Source of the DNA: Triglochin maritima
Taxonomy: Eukaryota > Streptophyta > Magnoliopsida > Alismatales > Juncaginaceae
Direction of reading: 5' to 3'
Assembly: GCA_963682175.1 (NCBI GenBank)
Contig: OY821791.1
Location: 20,984,542 to 21,048,541, forward strand
Length of the DNA stretch: 64,000 nt
Position 1 is the first letter of the stretch. The number at the start of each line of letters is the position of its first letter. The notes beneath the pieces were generated by a model, which searched no databases, was not told the origin of the DNA, and worked only from the letters and a program-made list of their open reading frames with translations. Position numbers and translations under genes: made by a program. Below, piece by piece: positions 20,922-32,822 of the stretch.

Positions 20922-22480
20922 TGATTGGCATTATTTCATGCATATCTTTGTATCTTATATCCATTATCTTTCACCCCAAACAATGCTATGTAACGAGTTT
21001 TATGTTTAGTTTTCAGGAATAAGTAGGTTTGAGAAGGAGAGACTATAAATGGACTTAATAGCAAGGAAAAGGACTGAGTTGAGAGACTCGAGGACTAAGA
21101 TGCAAGGGAGAAGGACCTGAACATAAGACCGAAGGACCAAAAAGCAAAACAGAAAACTTCACACCATCATGGGGAGTATTTTGGCTATTCGATTCGGGTC
21201 GGAGCTCCAACAAGCAAAGTAGATGCATCCAAGACCAACAAATACATCAAGAAAAGCGCAGAATGAAAACTAGAACGATCCGGATCCTGTAGACCGTCGA
21301 TTGGAGGTCTGGGACAGCGAATTGGCGGTCTGTTTGGCTCCGAATCCGCTAAGCTTTGGCGGGCATTTGTATTAGAGTGCGTTTATTCTATTTTTGGTAT
21401 ATGTTTAGTCCCATACCGGGGGATTGTCCCTGAGTACCGTTTTCTATGGCTACAAATGGAACTCTTCACCTTTCATTGTAACTACCCATTGCTTGGTGGC
21501 ATTCTCTCTACTTGGAGTAAGCCTTGAAGCAAAACTCAAGGTGGAGAACAATGCTACCTTCAATGTGAGTCATTGTTAATAAAATAATTGCTCTTAGTTT
21601 CTTTAAATCTTGTCTTTTAATTCTTGCATGTTTCTTTGGTTTTATGTTCAATTCCATTGGTTTCTTTGATATTCCTCTCTTGCTTAGTTTAATTTCCTTT
21701 CAGTATAATGTTTCTTTTTGTTAATGTAGTTAGTGTAATGAGTAGTGAGTAGTTCCATCCCCATTTGGGGGGTGGAGAAATATGTGATATGATCATGTAG
21801 TGTATTAGGTGTGTGTTATCTTAATCCCTTGAGCCTTATATGATTTCCGTAACCATCTAATGTGATTTCACTCTTATCTTTGATATGCTAATGCTCTTGA
21901 ATGAAGCTTAGCTTATGCTTAGATTAGTGGACCTATTTTATGGGGAATGATAATGTGAGGATATGGATGGAATTAATATTGGAAACACGATTCGTAGTGT
22001 ATGTACTCTTGTTGCCTTTACCTTGGTTAATGCCTTGTATGTTTTAATGATATTGGGTTATCTTATTTCATGTCGAGGCATAGTAGGGTCTAGTCTTGAT
22101 ACATGAGTTCATTTACCTTCATTTCAATTATTGTCTTGTATGTTTTAATGATATGATCTTATCTTATTTCATGTGGAGGCATAGTTGGATTTGGTTTTAT
22201 GATTTCATGCACTACATATTGTGAGGAGCATAATTGAACACACACACACACACACATCTTTATATTCACATTATTTCTCGCCCCCCTATGGGGTTTAGTT
22301 TTTATTGCTTATCTTCCATTTCCTTTTTGCATTGTAGTGTAGTTTAGTGTAACCAACCTTTCTTTCCCACTCGCCTTCGCACAAACCAAAAGTTGACACA
22401 CCTCCCTATGGATCGACCCGTATTTGCCATCGCTTCAACGCGGTCGTGCACTTGCGGTTTTGTATAAAACGAATCAATCA
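20922..22480 (+). repeat. G2 3' LTR
   Basis: 1559 bp, TGATTGGC to AATCA. It is very similar to the 5' LTR with scattered substitutions and small indels; the TATA box and part of the palindrome are altered (near 21450 and 21290-21335). Confidence 0.9.
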
Positions 22481-24654
22481 AGAGAGAAGGTGTTCCCCCT
22501 CCTTCTCATCTTCCCTCTCCTCCTCTCCTTCCCTTCCCTTTATCCTCTCTGTTCTTGTCATTCTCCCCCTCTCGCTCCTCTCTTCCATCTCTCCTTGTAA
22601 GGATAATGAGAGAAGGAGAGGGGAAGAGGGAGATATAGAAGTAGAAGAGGGAAGAGAAGAGAGGAGAGAGAGAGTGGAAAAGAGGGAACAGAGAGGAGAA
22701 GATGAGAGAAATAGAATAGCAAAGGGGAGAGGAAACGAGAGAAGTGGAGATAGAGAAGGGTAGGGAGATAGAGAAGGAGAGAAGAGATAGAGAAGGGAGA
22801 GTAGAGAGAGAAGGGAGATAGGAGAGGTAAAAAAGGAGAAGCGAGCGAGAGAAGGAGAGGGAGAGAGTAGAAAAAGTTAGGAGGGAGGATAAGGAGAGAG
22901 GTAGAAGGACAAGGAGAGAGGGAACGAGTGAGAAGGAGAAGAGAAAGTGTATAACAGGGAGAATGAGAGACAATGTGAAAAGGAGAAGCGAGAGAATGTG
23001 AAAAGAGGAGAGAGAGAAAGAGAGAGAGGTATAAGTGGGAGTGGGCGGAGAGAAGAAGGCGAGGGGGAGAAGAAGGAGACGAAGAGAAAAAGAAGAGGGA
23101 AGAGGAGAGGTAGGCAAGAGGAGAGAGACAAGAAAAGAGAGAGGGGAAAGGGAGAGAGAAGAGAAACGGAGAGCAAGAACGAGAGATAGAAAAGGGAGAG
23201 TGGAGGGTGGAGAAAATAGGATAAGAACAGTAGAGAAAGAAAGAAGATGGAGAGAGGAGGACAATAGAGAAGAGGAGAGAGGGAGAGAGGATAAAGAAGG
23301 GAATGGGAGAGAAACAGGGAAACGACAGAAGATGTGGGAGAAAGACAGAGGACGGAGAAGAAACAAGAGAGAGAGAAGGAGGGAGTGGAGAAGAGGAAAA
23401 GAGGGAGATAGAGAATGAAGGAGAAGAGGGAAGAGACGGGAGACAAGGAGAGATGGAACGAGAGAGGTAGAGAACAGAGGGAAGGAGGAGAGAAGAGGAA
23501 GAGAGAAGGGAGAGAGGGGAAGTAGAAGGGAGAAGGAGAGGTGAGAGGAGATAGGGGGTGACAGACTGGGATAGAAGGAGAGACAACGAAACACAGAGAC
23601 AGAGGAGGAGAAGGGAAAGTGGGAGATAGAGAAGGATAAGAAGAGGGAGGGAGAAGAAGAAGAAGAAGAAGAAGGGAGAAGGATAAGGAGAGAGGGAAAA
23701 GAAGGAAGGGAGAGGAGAAGGAGAAGGAGAGGGAATATGAGAAGGAGAGAGATTAGGAAAGAGAAGGGGAATAGGGGAGAGTGGGAGAGAAGTAGAGTGG
23801 TAAAGTAGATAGGAGAAAGGGGTAGAGAGGTAGTGTGAGAGAGACAGGGATAAGGGAGAGACAAAGAGAGAGAAAGGAGAGGTGGGAGAAGGCGATAGAG
23901 AAAAGGAGAAGTGAGAGAAAGGAGTGAAGAGAGAGAGATAAAGAGAGAGGGTTAAGGAGAAGAGGGATGAAGGAGGGAGGAGAGCTAAGAGAGAAAGACA
24001 GTGAGGAGAGAGAAAATGAGAAGGGAGAGAGGAGGAGAAGGATAATGACAGTGAGAGAGGAGGAAAAGAGAGGAGAGAGGAAGGAGGAAGGGAAGAGAGA
24101 GAAGAAGAATAAGAAGAGGAGAGAAGGAGAGGAGAGGGAGGTAGAGAACACAAAGAGAAGAGAGAATGTGTGAGGGAAGGTTAGAGACGGAGACGAGAGA
24201 AGAGGGATACGGATAAGGAGACAAGAGAAGAGAGAAGGAGAAAAGAGAGCAGGAGAGGGAGAAGGTAGAGAAAGGAAGAGAGAGGAGGGAGAAGAAAGGG
24301 GAGAGAGAGCGAGAGGAGTAGGAGGGAGTGGGGGATAAGAGGGAGATAAAGAAGGATAAAGAAGAGAGCAAAGATAAGAGGGGAGAGAGATAAGATGACG
24401 GAGACAGAGAGTGGAAAGGGAGGGAAGGGAACGAGAAGGAGATGATGAGATAAAGATGGGAAGGTGATAGGAAAAAGGAGACGAGAGGAATAGGAGGACG
24501 ATAGAGAGCGAGAGAGAAGGAGAGGGGAGGAGAGATGGAGAAGGACAAGAGGGATGGGACAAGAGGAGAAGGAGGGATAAGAAGGGAGAGAGGAGAAGGA
24601 GGAGGAGGAAGAAGTAGAGAGAGAAGTAGAGGAAGAGAGGAGAGGAAGAGAGGG
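22481..24654 (+). repeat. Polypurine tract 1
   Basis: About 2.2 kb, nearly all A/G on the plus strand except for an early pyrimidine block (22489-22600). It is not a simple GA microsatellite: many 30-100 bp blocks recur in the same order in the tracts at 41944-44330 and 56121-58523, for example AATGAGAAGGGAGAGAGGAGG followed by AGAAGGATAATGACA near 24010-24050. It ends at the 5' end of LINE L1. Long minus-strand frames (up to 531 codons of Ser/Leu/Pro/Phe) are compositional. Confidence 0.85.
22489..22600 (+). repeat. Pyrimidine switch block, tract 1
   Basis: About 110 bp of almost pure C/T inside a purine tract. It begins GGTGTTCCCCCTCC and ends CTCTCCTTGTAAGGATAA, with the same start and end in the other two tracts. 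It can pair with neighbouring purine sequence on the same strand. Confidence 0.85.
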
Positions 24655-24756
24655 ACTTTTCAAGCAAGTGAACTTTGGGGAAGCATGGGGGTTTCTAATT
24701 GTTTCCTTGGTCATCCCGACCATTTTTCTACCTAAACTCCTCGTTTTCCTACTCTA

Positions 24757-26270
24757 ATGGAGTGTGAGAAGCTCTCAATCGAAGCTACAAAACCGATTGG
24801 AGGGGGTGGCACAATCGAGCCCTGACAATCGGCTAAACATAGTCAAGATGGTGCATTGGAAGAGGGTGTTCCTCATGACCCACTTCTGGAGTGGGACATA
24901 CCCAAAGCAAGGAAGTGCTATGATTTGTTCACTCCTGGACCAAGGACATCCACGGCCTTGAAGTTTGTGGAACGAGCAAGGAAAGATTCTGCTAGGTTGG
25001 CGGTGTGCTCAAGGAAACAAGTGACCGATGCTTTGAAGAGATGGGACAAGGTTTTAGTGGGTTATGTTTTTTTTTTTTTGCCTCATCTCCCAACACATAA
25101 GAAGCACTTGCCGAAGTTGTGTGGCATTTCTGGAGGTGTGGAGGTTGTTCGCCGGCTAGAGGGTTTCCTCCTCTTCTGGTTCTCCTTGGAGGATGATAAG
25201 ATTCATGTGCTGCAAAATGGGCCTTGGTTCGTGAAGAGGTCCCCTATGGTGGTGCAAAGCTAGACACTGGAGACGGTGATATGGAAGGCGGACATAAGTT
25301 ATGTACCAATATGGGTATGTTTTCCTGATTTGGTTGTGCGGTTTTGATCGACTGAAAATGTTAGCACGATATCTAGTGTGTTAGGAAGGCCCTTGTACAT
25401 GGATGACAATATTGCATTGGGGAGGATGTTAACATAAGCTAGGGTATGTGTGGAGGTGGATAAGGATTACCCATCCTCTATCGTCGTCCAAATCGAATGG
25501 GTCAACAAGGAAGACGTTCACATTGAGTACGAGTGGCGCCCGGGTTACTATGGGATTGTTGGGAGTTCAAACACACGCCGAAGAAGTGCCCAAACAAGCC
25601 CATCGTGAGGAAGGATGGTAATGCTGGTAAGGCTCAAAAGGAATGGGTTGTGGTTGGCAAGAGGCAAGGGAGCCAACAGCAACCCAAGGGGGATAGTCAG
25701 GAAGAAGGTGCTCTGGACGGTGCCAGCTTGAGTGGCCAGAAGTGCATGTCGGAGAGTGCACTAATGGAGGCTGGGGTGGAAGAGAATGGGGAGCATGAAC
25801 AGGATCATAATGGAGAGGCTGAAGATCCTCCAACGGTGGTGGTTGGAACGGTAATGGTGGTAGACACTACATGCCGAACGGTATGGGGACAAAAGGAAAA
25901 AAGGAAAAATAAAGCCTGCCCTCATGCTGCACCAATTAGAGATAAGGAAGATAATGATGGACCACTTGTTCAAAATGCTCCAATGGTTGTGGAGGAGGTA
26001 AATCAGAAGACTCCAAGTGGCAAAGCTAATAGCACGGTAAAGGAAACCAATCCCACCTTGCCACGTGGAAAGGAAGTGTGCTTGAGTGGAGACAAGGGAG
26101 GGGTGTTTCATGCAAATGGAGAGAAATTTGATGTTAATCCTCTAGGTCTTGTGGCTGGAGAGGAAGAGGCAAACCATAGAACACCATGTGGAAAGGAAGG
26201 AGGAAAATATAAAGGAGTGAGTCTTAGCTTGCCATGTGTTGGGGCCAAGGGGAGATGTGCTCCATGCTAG
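24757..26270 (+). pseudogene. LINE ORF1 (DUF4283-like, zinc knuckle), L1
   Basis: ORF1 proteins of plant LINEs bind the element RNA. The frame from the ATG at 24757 (same context as 44447 in L3 and 58646 in L4) reaches an early stop and reads on through LFTPGPRTSTALKFVE, VTDALKRWDKVLVGYV, GGVEVVRRLEGFLLFWFSLEDDK and NGPWFVKRSPMVVQ (to 25263), the DUF4283 pattern. Further pieces (GRPLYMDDNIALGR) run to about 25510 with stops. At 25533 a frame begins with WDCWEFKHTPKKC, a CCHC knuckle whose first Cys is lost by mutation or frameshift. A Lys/Gly/Glu-rich linker without a fold follows to 26270. A run of T at 25069-25079 lies inside the domain. Confidence 0.75.
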
Positions 26271-26634
26271 TGAGGGGAAAAATTGGGGTCCAGCAATGGT
26301 GAGAATTAGTTCTCCCAAAAGTGGGTCACGAGGGAACCCGGGCGAACCAGCTTGGATAAAAATATATCACAAGGTCATGGAGGCTCGAGGGTGGGGCTCT
26401 TCGGGGTGCTGTCGGGTCTAGCTGACGTTGTGCTTTTCGTGGAAGAGGAGGTACCGAATCCACCAAGCAACGAAGTGCCACCGACAAAGCTTTGGGTGAA
26501 GAGGCGGGGCCAGCTACCCCATACCCAGAAAAGGATTGTGCACCGCAAGGGACAGAAAAGAGGGTGTCATTGAGGCTTGAGCAGCAGAGAATCAATCGTG
26601 AAAGTAAGGGGACTTGCTCCCCAACTCCGAAGCC

Positions 26635-29380
26635 ATGAATATCCTTGCGTGGAATGTGCGTGGAGCCAATTTCCCCAACCGCAAACTTATGATAACGAGA
26701 TGAATAAGGGAGGCCAAAGCTGATATTGTACGCCTCGTTGAACACAAAGTGAAGCTCAAGAAGCTTGAGAGGTTCCGAAAAGCTATATGACCACATAGTT
26801 GGGCAGCAAATGGCATGATTGTTGACTCAGGGTGAATTCTCTTGTTATGGAATGAGTAGAAGGTAGATCTACAGGTAACATTTGAAACACCACAACTCTT
26901 AGATTTGGAAGGGGTTGTGCGAGGAAGTCGGATGAATGTGGCGATCACGGCCATCATGGAGTAAATGGATATTTGGAAGGACGCAAATTGTGGGCTGATA
27001 TCGAGCAAGTGCAGCCCAACACCTCCATACCATGGCTGGTGTGTGGTGACTTTAATTGTATTAGGCATTGCCATGAGAAGAAATGGGGCTCGGGGTTTAA
27101 TTGGACGACGATGGAGGAGTTTAATGAGTGTATCGATAGGCTCCAATTGATGGAGGTTTCTTCTAGAGGTATTGAGTTCACATGGTCCAACTCCTCCCAA
27201 GGTGAAGTGTGTATTGAAACTAGAATTGACAGGATGCTTATGTCCCTCTCCTGGCTTGAAGTGTATCCGGATTCGTTCTATGTAGTGGGGAAAAGGAGTT
27301 TAGTGACCATGTGCCACTCACCATGACTACAACAACAACGGGCACGCAGAAGAAGAGAATGTTCCAATTTCTAAATTTCTAGGATGAGCATGATACGTAC
27401 CCGAACGTGGTTCGCAATGCGTGGGCAACACTTATTAATGGGAAGCCTATGTATCGGGTTGTTGCAAAGCTAGACATGGTTAAAGAAGCGCTTAAACAAT
27501 GGAGTGCACAATTTTGAATTGTTGAAAACAAGGTAGGCGAAGCACAGCAATGCCTTGCGAGTGTAAGGGTGGCTCGGTGTGATGCCCCGGAGGACACTTC
27601 TTTGGTTGAGCAGGAGTTGACTTGGAAGGATGAGCTGCAACTGGTCTTGTCTAGGGAGGAGTCGCTTGTGAGGCAAAAATCGAGGGTGAGGTGGTTGTGG
27701 GATGGTGACCGGAATACTAGATTTCCTTTAAGTGAGGAGAGCCACAAACAATGTGAGATTAGTAAGCCAAAATGGCGAGGTTATGGCTGAGGAACCCTCC
27801 ATTCGGGAGGCGCTCCGACGCCATTTTTCTATCTTGTTTGCTAATGGTTTTCAGGTTACCCCGATACCATCTACTACCCAATTTCCTCAACTCACTCTTG
27901 CTGAGGCATCCAGCCTTGTTACGGTGCTTTCCATGCAAGAACTTGAGGAGGTGGTAATGCACCCAAATGTGGACAAGGCACCCGGGCTAGGTGGTTTCAA
28001 CGCGAATATCTTTAAAGCATCATGGGAGGTGGTGAAGCGGGATTTGTTCAAGGCCATCGCTAATTTCATGAGAGGTGGAAAGTTGCTGGCCCAAGTAAAC
28101 TACACATCCATTATGTTGATACGAAAGAAGGCTACACCATCCACGGTTGACGACTACCGGCCAATTTCCCTTTGTAACATGATCTACCGCTATATATCCA
28201 AAGTGTTGGCAAATAGGTTGAAGAAGGTGCTACCCCGACTGGTTAGAGAGGAGCAAAGTGCATTCATTAAAGGGTGGAGAATCAGAGATAATATATTGCT
28301 TGCTCATGAGATTTGCCACAATATGCACGTAGAGAGAGGCCAATCGAGGATGTGTGTAAAGTTGAACCTACAGAAAGCATATGACTCGGTTTCCTGGACT
28401 TTTTTGGTTGAGGTGTTGAGGCGTTTTGGCTTCTCGGATCATTGGCAACGGCTAATCATGGCGTGTGCCCGGGCATATTTTGTTGTTACGGTAAATGGCG
28501 CCAATTCAAGACATTTCAAAGCAACAAATGGACTACGACAAGGTGATACAATTGCTCCCTACGTCTTTGTTCTTTGTATGGAGGTTCTTAGTGTGATGAT
28601 AAAGGAGGAGGTGGGTAGTGGGAAGCTCGATCCAATAAAGTGTGCCGACAATCCTGTCTCCCATCTCTTGTTTGCTGATGATGTTATGCTTTTCGCAAAG
28701 GCAACCAAAGAAAATGCCCAGGTTATCAAGGAAACATTAGCTACATTCTTGGGAAGAGAGGCAGTACGTGGAAGGTGGATCTGCAACAACCATGGGATGG
28801 AAATGGTGGATTTTTTAGTAGCATACCTAGGATTACCGCTCTTTACCTCACACTTTGGGAGGCAGCATTGTGTTGGGCTGGTAGCAAAGCTCAGCACGTG
28901 GAAATGAACCCATCTTTCAATGGCTGGCCGGGTGGAGTTGGTGCAGTGTGTCTTGGTTTCATTCAGCATTATTGGACGTCACCCTTCCTCCTTCCTCGAT
29001 CAGTGCTAAAGGAGATGGAGAGCCTCATGTCTTAGTTCGGGTGGGGGGGGGGGGGCAAGGAAGTGGGTGGCATTAGCGTGGAAGGACATTTGTGTACCCA
29101 AAAGAGAGGGTGGGTTGGGTCTACAACGATTGGCTGATTGGAATGATGCTGGACTACTATGCATTTTGTGGTTGGTAGTGCCCGATGATGAGTCTTTGTG
29201 CGTCAAGTGCATCCGTCAAAAGTAATTAGGAAGAAGCAATATGGTTTGCACGACCACCTTCGGTCTGCTCATGGGCATGGTGTGGAATTCTGAGAGTCCG
29301 CAACATAGCCCAACAACACATCCGTTACAAGGTGGGTGATGGCAATCACATCCATTTTTTCCTTGATCCATGGTGTGGAC
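26635..29380 (+). pseudogene. LINE ORF2 (endonuclease and reverse transcriptase), L1
   Basis: The start MNILAWNVRGA (26635) is the classical beginning of a plant LINE APE-type endonuclease. Later motifs include WLVCGDFN, FTWSNSSQGE and RIDRMLMS, up to about 27310. The RT lies mainly in one frame at 27732-28907: KAPGLGGFNANIFK, YRPISLCNMIYRYISKVLANRL, EEQSAFIKG, LNLQKAYDSVSW, NGLRQGD, and the catalytic LLFADDVMLFAK with both Asp intact. After 28907 the frame breaks, with a run of 13 G at 29043-29055, and the zinc-binding tail is cut at 29380. Several in-frame stops occur in the endonuclease. This region is 2.7 kb against about 4 kb for a complete plant ORF2. Confidence 0.85.
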
Positions 29381-30620
29381 TGATTGAAATTAAGTTTAAC
29401 AGCAAGTGCATGGCGTTGGTGAAGACGTGGCAAGTACGGGTCGATCCATATGGAGGTGTGTCGACTCTCGTTATTTCGAAGGCAAGTGGGAAACAAACGG
29501 GAGAAGAAGTTGATTATACTAAACTAGCAAGCACAAATAAAGTAAAATAAAGTGAGAGAAATCGAAAGCGAGGGAAATCTAAACTAAACTAAGTACTATC
29601 AAAGAAAGATGCCAATCAATCAGGAAGAAAACCCCCAAGGGGTGGAGTGTGTGTACACATGAAATAAAGTGGTGACAAATACATTCAATAGAGCACAATG
29701 GTAGGTTGTGTTGCTATGTATTGGAAGTACCTAATGGTAGTGGCCAGACCTATCATCCAAATCACTAACATAGTTGATTATATGAGCATAAACAAGTTTT
29801 TTATTATGAACCTAAACAAGCCTGAGATGTACCTAAAGATTATGGTAGAAACCATCAAATTAAGTATTCTCTTTAAGTGAAACAACCATACTCACATTCA
29901 TCACATAAAACAACATATAACATTCATTCCATCTTACATGACATGTATAAACATCAACTCCCCCACCAAAGGCGGATGGAACTACACACTACTCATTAAA
30001 CTACAAACTACATTAAGAAAATGAAACATTCTAATTACTTTTACTAACACAAAACAAAATTAAGCTAAGCATGAAAGAATTAAAATAGAAGACAACATTA
30101 AAACAAACTAAGAAAAAATATTTTATTTACATGACTCACATCACAAGTAACATTCTTCTCCACTTAAGTTTTGCTTCAAGGTTTACCCTAAATAGAGAGA
30201 ATGCCACCCAAGCAATGGGTAAATACAAAGGAGGAGGAAGAATTCTATTTATAGTCATAGAAAAAGGTAACCGGGGACAATCCTATGGTATGGGACTAAA
30301 CGCATACCATAAATGGACTAAATACACACTAATAGACCACCCCTGAGGCTTCTCGGGTTTGGATCCAAATAGACCACCAATTGGCGGTTTGGGACAGCCA
30401 ATTGGCGAACTGGGTTGGGCTGATCGGGTTGTGCTTTGGTGTAGACTTTTGTGGATCGATTTGTTCATGTTTGGGGCACCCGAAGTGGTTGTTGGAGCAT
30501 AGATCTGGATTTAATTGCCAAAATACTCCTCATGATGGGATGGAGTTCTTGATTTGCTCGTTCGTCATTTTAGTTTTACATCCGGGTCCATTTCTCTTGC
30601 ATCTCAGTCTATAAGTCTCT
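29381..30620 (-). mobile_element. Athila-like LTR fragment (inverted)
   Basis: The minus-strand 3' end TTTCAATCA is flush with LINE L1 at 29381. The fragment runs through the LTR to about 30620, losing the first 400 bp or so of the LTR. It keeps the TATA-like CTATTTATAG near 30244, the CCCATACC block and the ACCACCAATTGGCGGTTT palindrome near 30373. No primer site lies on its left, so it is a solo or truncated LTR that separates L1 from L2. Confidence 0.75.
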
Positions 30621-30731
30621 TAGAGGGAGTGGCACTGATTAGAGGTTGTGGCTCCTTAGAGTCTTTTCGATTGGCAAAACCAACTTAAGACGGTGAAAAT
30701 GAGGGAGGTGTTCTTCAGGGATCATTTCTAG

Positions 30732-31355
30732 ATGGCGAGGTGACAAAGTCTAGGAAATGGTCAGATTTGTTCGAGTCAAGTCCAAAGCCCTCCACGGTTT
30801 TGGAGTTTGTAAAGCCGGTGGTGAAGGAAGGTGCTAAAGATGCAGTCTGCTCAAGACAAGAGGTGACCGAAGCTCTGCAAAGGTGGGATAAGGTGCTGGT
30901 GGGTTATTTTGTTGGTTTTAAGCCTCACCTTCCCACCTTTGAAATGGTTTTGCCCAAGCTTTGGACCATATCCGGAGGTGTGGATGTCATTAGAAGGAGG
31001 CGTGGCTTTCTCTTGTGTCACTTCACATTGGCGGAGGATCTAATGCATGTGCTAGGGAACGGGCCATGGTTCATGAGGGGTCTCCGTTGTTGGTGCAATG
31101 ATGGACACCAGAGACGGTGCTGAGGAAGGCTGATATCACATCATAACCGATATGGATACGCTTCCCCGACTTGGACTTGCGGTTTGGTCGGCTAAAATCT
31201 GAGTACGATTGCAAGTGTTCGAGGTAAGCCACTTTACATGGATGACAACACCGCTTTGGGGCAGCGGTTGGCGTATGCAAGGGTATGTTTGGAGGTGGAT
31301 AACGAGTTTCATTACCCAACCACATTGGATGTTCAAATAGAAGGGATGCCTCGGG
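30732..31355 (+). pseudogene. LINE ORF1 remnant (DUF4283-like), L2
   Basis: SRKWSDLFESSPKPSTVLEFVKP, VTEALQRWDKVLVGYF, PHLPTFEMVLPKLW, GGVDVIRRRRGFLL and GNGPWFMRG match ORF1 of L1 and L4. A frameshift near 31090 and stops follow, and the similarity ends near 31355 within the segment after PLYMDDNTALGQR. The zinc knuckle, the linker and the whole endonuclease are missing: the next recognisable sequence (31365) is the RT linker, so about 2 kb present in L1 has been deleted. Confidence 0.7.
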
Positions 31356-31359
31356 AGAC

Positions 31360-32426
31360 ATGACGCTCTTCGATCAGGAGGTGTTGTGTAAGGAGGAGCT
31401 CCAGCAGGCACTAATTACAGAGGAATCGGTGTTGAGGCATAAATCGAGGGTGTGGTGGTTACAGGTGGGTGACCGGAATACTAAATTCTTCCATGCTTCT
31501 CTTAGAGTTAGGAGAGCCACCGACAATGTGCCATTAGTGAGCGAATCAGGGGAGATTGTGGAGGAGGAATCTGAGATTCGTGAGGCATTTCAGTGTTGTT
31601 TTTCTAATTTGTTTGCTAATGGTTTTCATGTGCAACCGATACCAAATTACATTTACCCTCCTCTACTTTCAGTGGAGAAGGCTTCGAGCCCTATCTTGGG
31701 GCTGGATTTGAAGGAGCTTGAGGAGGTGGTACTAAAGTCAAATCTGGACAAGGCACCCCGGCCTAATGGCTTCAGTGCCAAATTCTTTAAGGCATGTTGG
31801 GAGGTGATTAAGTTGGACTTGTTCAAATTGTGGATGAGTTCATGCCAAGTGGGAAGCTCCTGGCGCAAGTGAATTATACTTCCATCACCTTGATACCAAA
31901 GAAGGCCACGGTTGATGACTATACACCTATATCACTTTGCAACATGGTCTACCGGTACATATCCAAGGTGCTAGCCAACAGATTGAAGAAGGTACTACCA
32001 AAGCTGGTTGGAGGGGCGCAAAGTGCTTTCATTAGTGGAAGGAGGATTACTGACAATATCATGTTAGCCCATAAGATTTGTCACAATAGGCATGTGGAGC
32101 AAGGACTGTGTTTGAAGCTGGACTTATGGAAAGCTTATGGCTCGGTCTCTTGGACGTTCCTCTTTGAGGTGCTCAAATGCTTTGGATTTCCAGAGCATTG
32201 GGAACGACTCATTATGGCTTGCGTGCGGGCTTCTTTCGTAGTAACGGTGGATGGTGCCAATTCAAGACCTTTCAAGGCAACAAACGGGCTAAGACAAGGT
32301 AACCCGATAGCCCCCTACATTTTTGTCCAATGCAAGAAGGTACTTCGTATGATGATTAAGGAGGCTGCTGCAAGTGGGAGGCTAGAAATGGTTCGGTGTG
32401 GTGACATCCTGGTCTCACACCTTTTG
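31360..32426 (+). pseudogene. LINE RT, N-terminal part, L2
   Basis: Two overlapping frames (31360-31872 and 31830-32426) carry EESVLRHKSRVWWLQVGDRNTKFFHASL, KAPRPNGFSAKFFKACW, DYTPISLCNMVYRYISKVLANRL, GAQSAFISGRRITDNI, LDLWKAYGSVSW (the usual Asp after KAY is Gly) and NGLRQGNP. It ends at VSHLL, where Copia A is inserted. The catalytic motif continues at 40229 as FTDDVMLFAK. Confidence 0.8.
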
Positions 32427-32810
32427 TGTAAGCAAATAACGATTCTACAGCTTCAGGAGTACCTTTCTTGGAGAGAACCTGTGGCAGTGGAAGGACGATC
32501 GGAGGTCACCTTACGGAATCCTTCTCACCGGTCGGTCTCCTACTCTCTTGGAGAAGAAGCACGTGTCCACAACCCAAGAGTCTACGGATTAGCTTGGTGG
32601 ATGTGCAGGGACGAATGGGAGAGAGAGGGAGAGGTGGCGGCTAGGGTTTGGTGGGGCTAGGGTTTGCACACAAGAATTAGTCCATCCAATGGGAGGCTCC
32701 CCTCCTTATATAGATGGCCCCACCCAAAACCCTAATGCGCAACCAATGAGAGTGCGCCACGTGTCAGTGCTTTGTGCAAACATCATCTTAATCCTTAGAT
32801 TAATCCAACA
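32427..32810 (-). repeat. Copia A 3' LTR
   Basis: 384 bp. On the minus strand it starts TGTTGGATTAATC and ends TTTGCTTACA. It has about a dozen differences by eye from the other LTR of the same element. Confidence 0.9.
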
Positions 32811-32822
32811 TCTCCCACTTGC
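32811..32822 (-). promoter_or_regulatory. Copia A polypurine tract
   Basis: GCAAGTGGGAGA on the minus strand, directly before the 3' LTR; Copia B has CCAAGTGGGAGA at the same place. Confidence 0.7.

Larger units (their letters stand above)
15111..22480 (+). mobile_element. Complete non-autonomous Athila-like element G2
   Basis: 7.37 kb with two similar LTRs (15111-16671 and 20922-22480), a primer site, two open frames, a polypurine tract, and a 5-bp target duplication AGAGA (15106-15110 and 22481-22485). The 4.25-kb internal region has no RT, RNase H or integrase. It carries only a zinc-knuckle ORF and an accessory ORF. It therefore resembles a large retrotransposon derivative that depends on enzymes from a relative. 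It is inserted in the polypurine tract. Confidence 0.85.
24655..29380 (+). mobile_element. LINE L1 (plant L1-type), 3' truncated
   Basis: The longest LINE copy here, with ORF1, endonuclease and reverse transcriptase in order. It starts at the end of the purine tract and is cut at 29380 by an inverted LTR fragment, right after FFLDPWCG. Several stops and frameshifts make it inactive. Confidence 0.85.
30621..32426 (+). mobile_element. LINE L2, 5' part
   Basis: Holds a shortened ORF1 joined to RT. It is interrupted at 32427 by Copia A within the RT catalytic motif and continues at 40229. The 5' end is lost at the LTR fragment. Confidence 0.8.

Noticed and set aside
22506..24723. Very long minus-strand open frames (up to 531 codons) rich in Ser, Leu, Pro and Phe
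   Set aside because: They are by-products of the polypurine composition: several frames are open at once, with no domain and no start context, and the same happens in every tract.
25567..26111. Minus-strand frames over LINE ORF1
   Set aside because: Opposite-strand shadows of the ORF1 linker.
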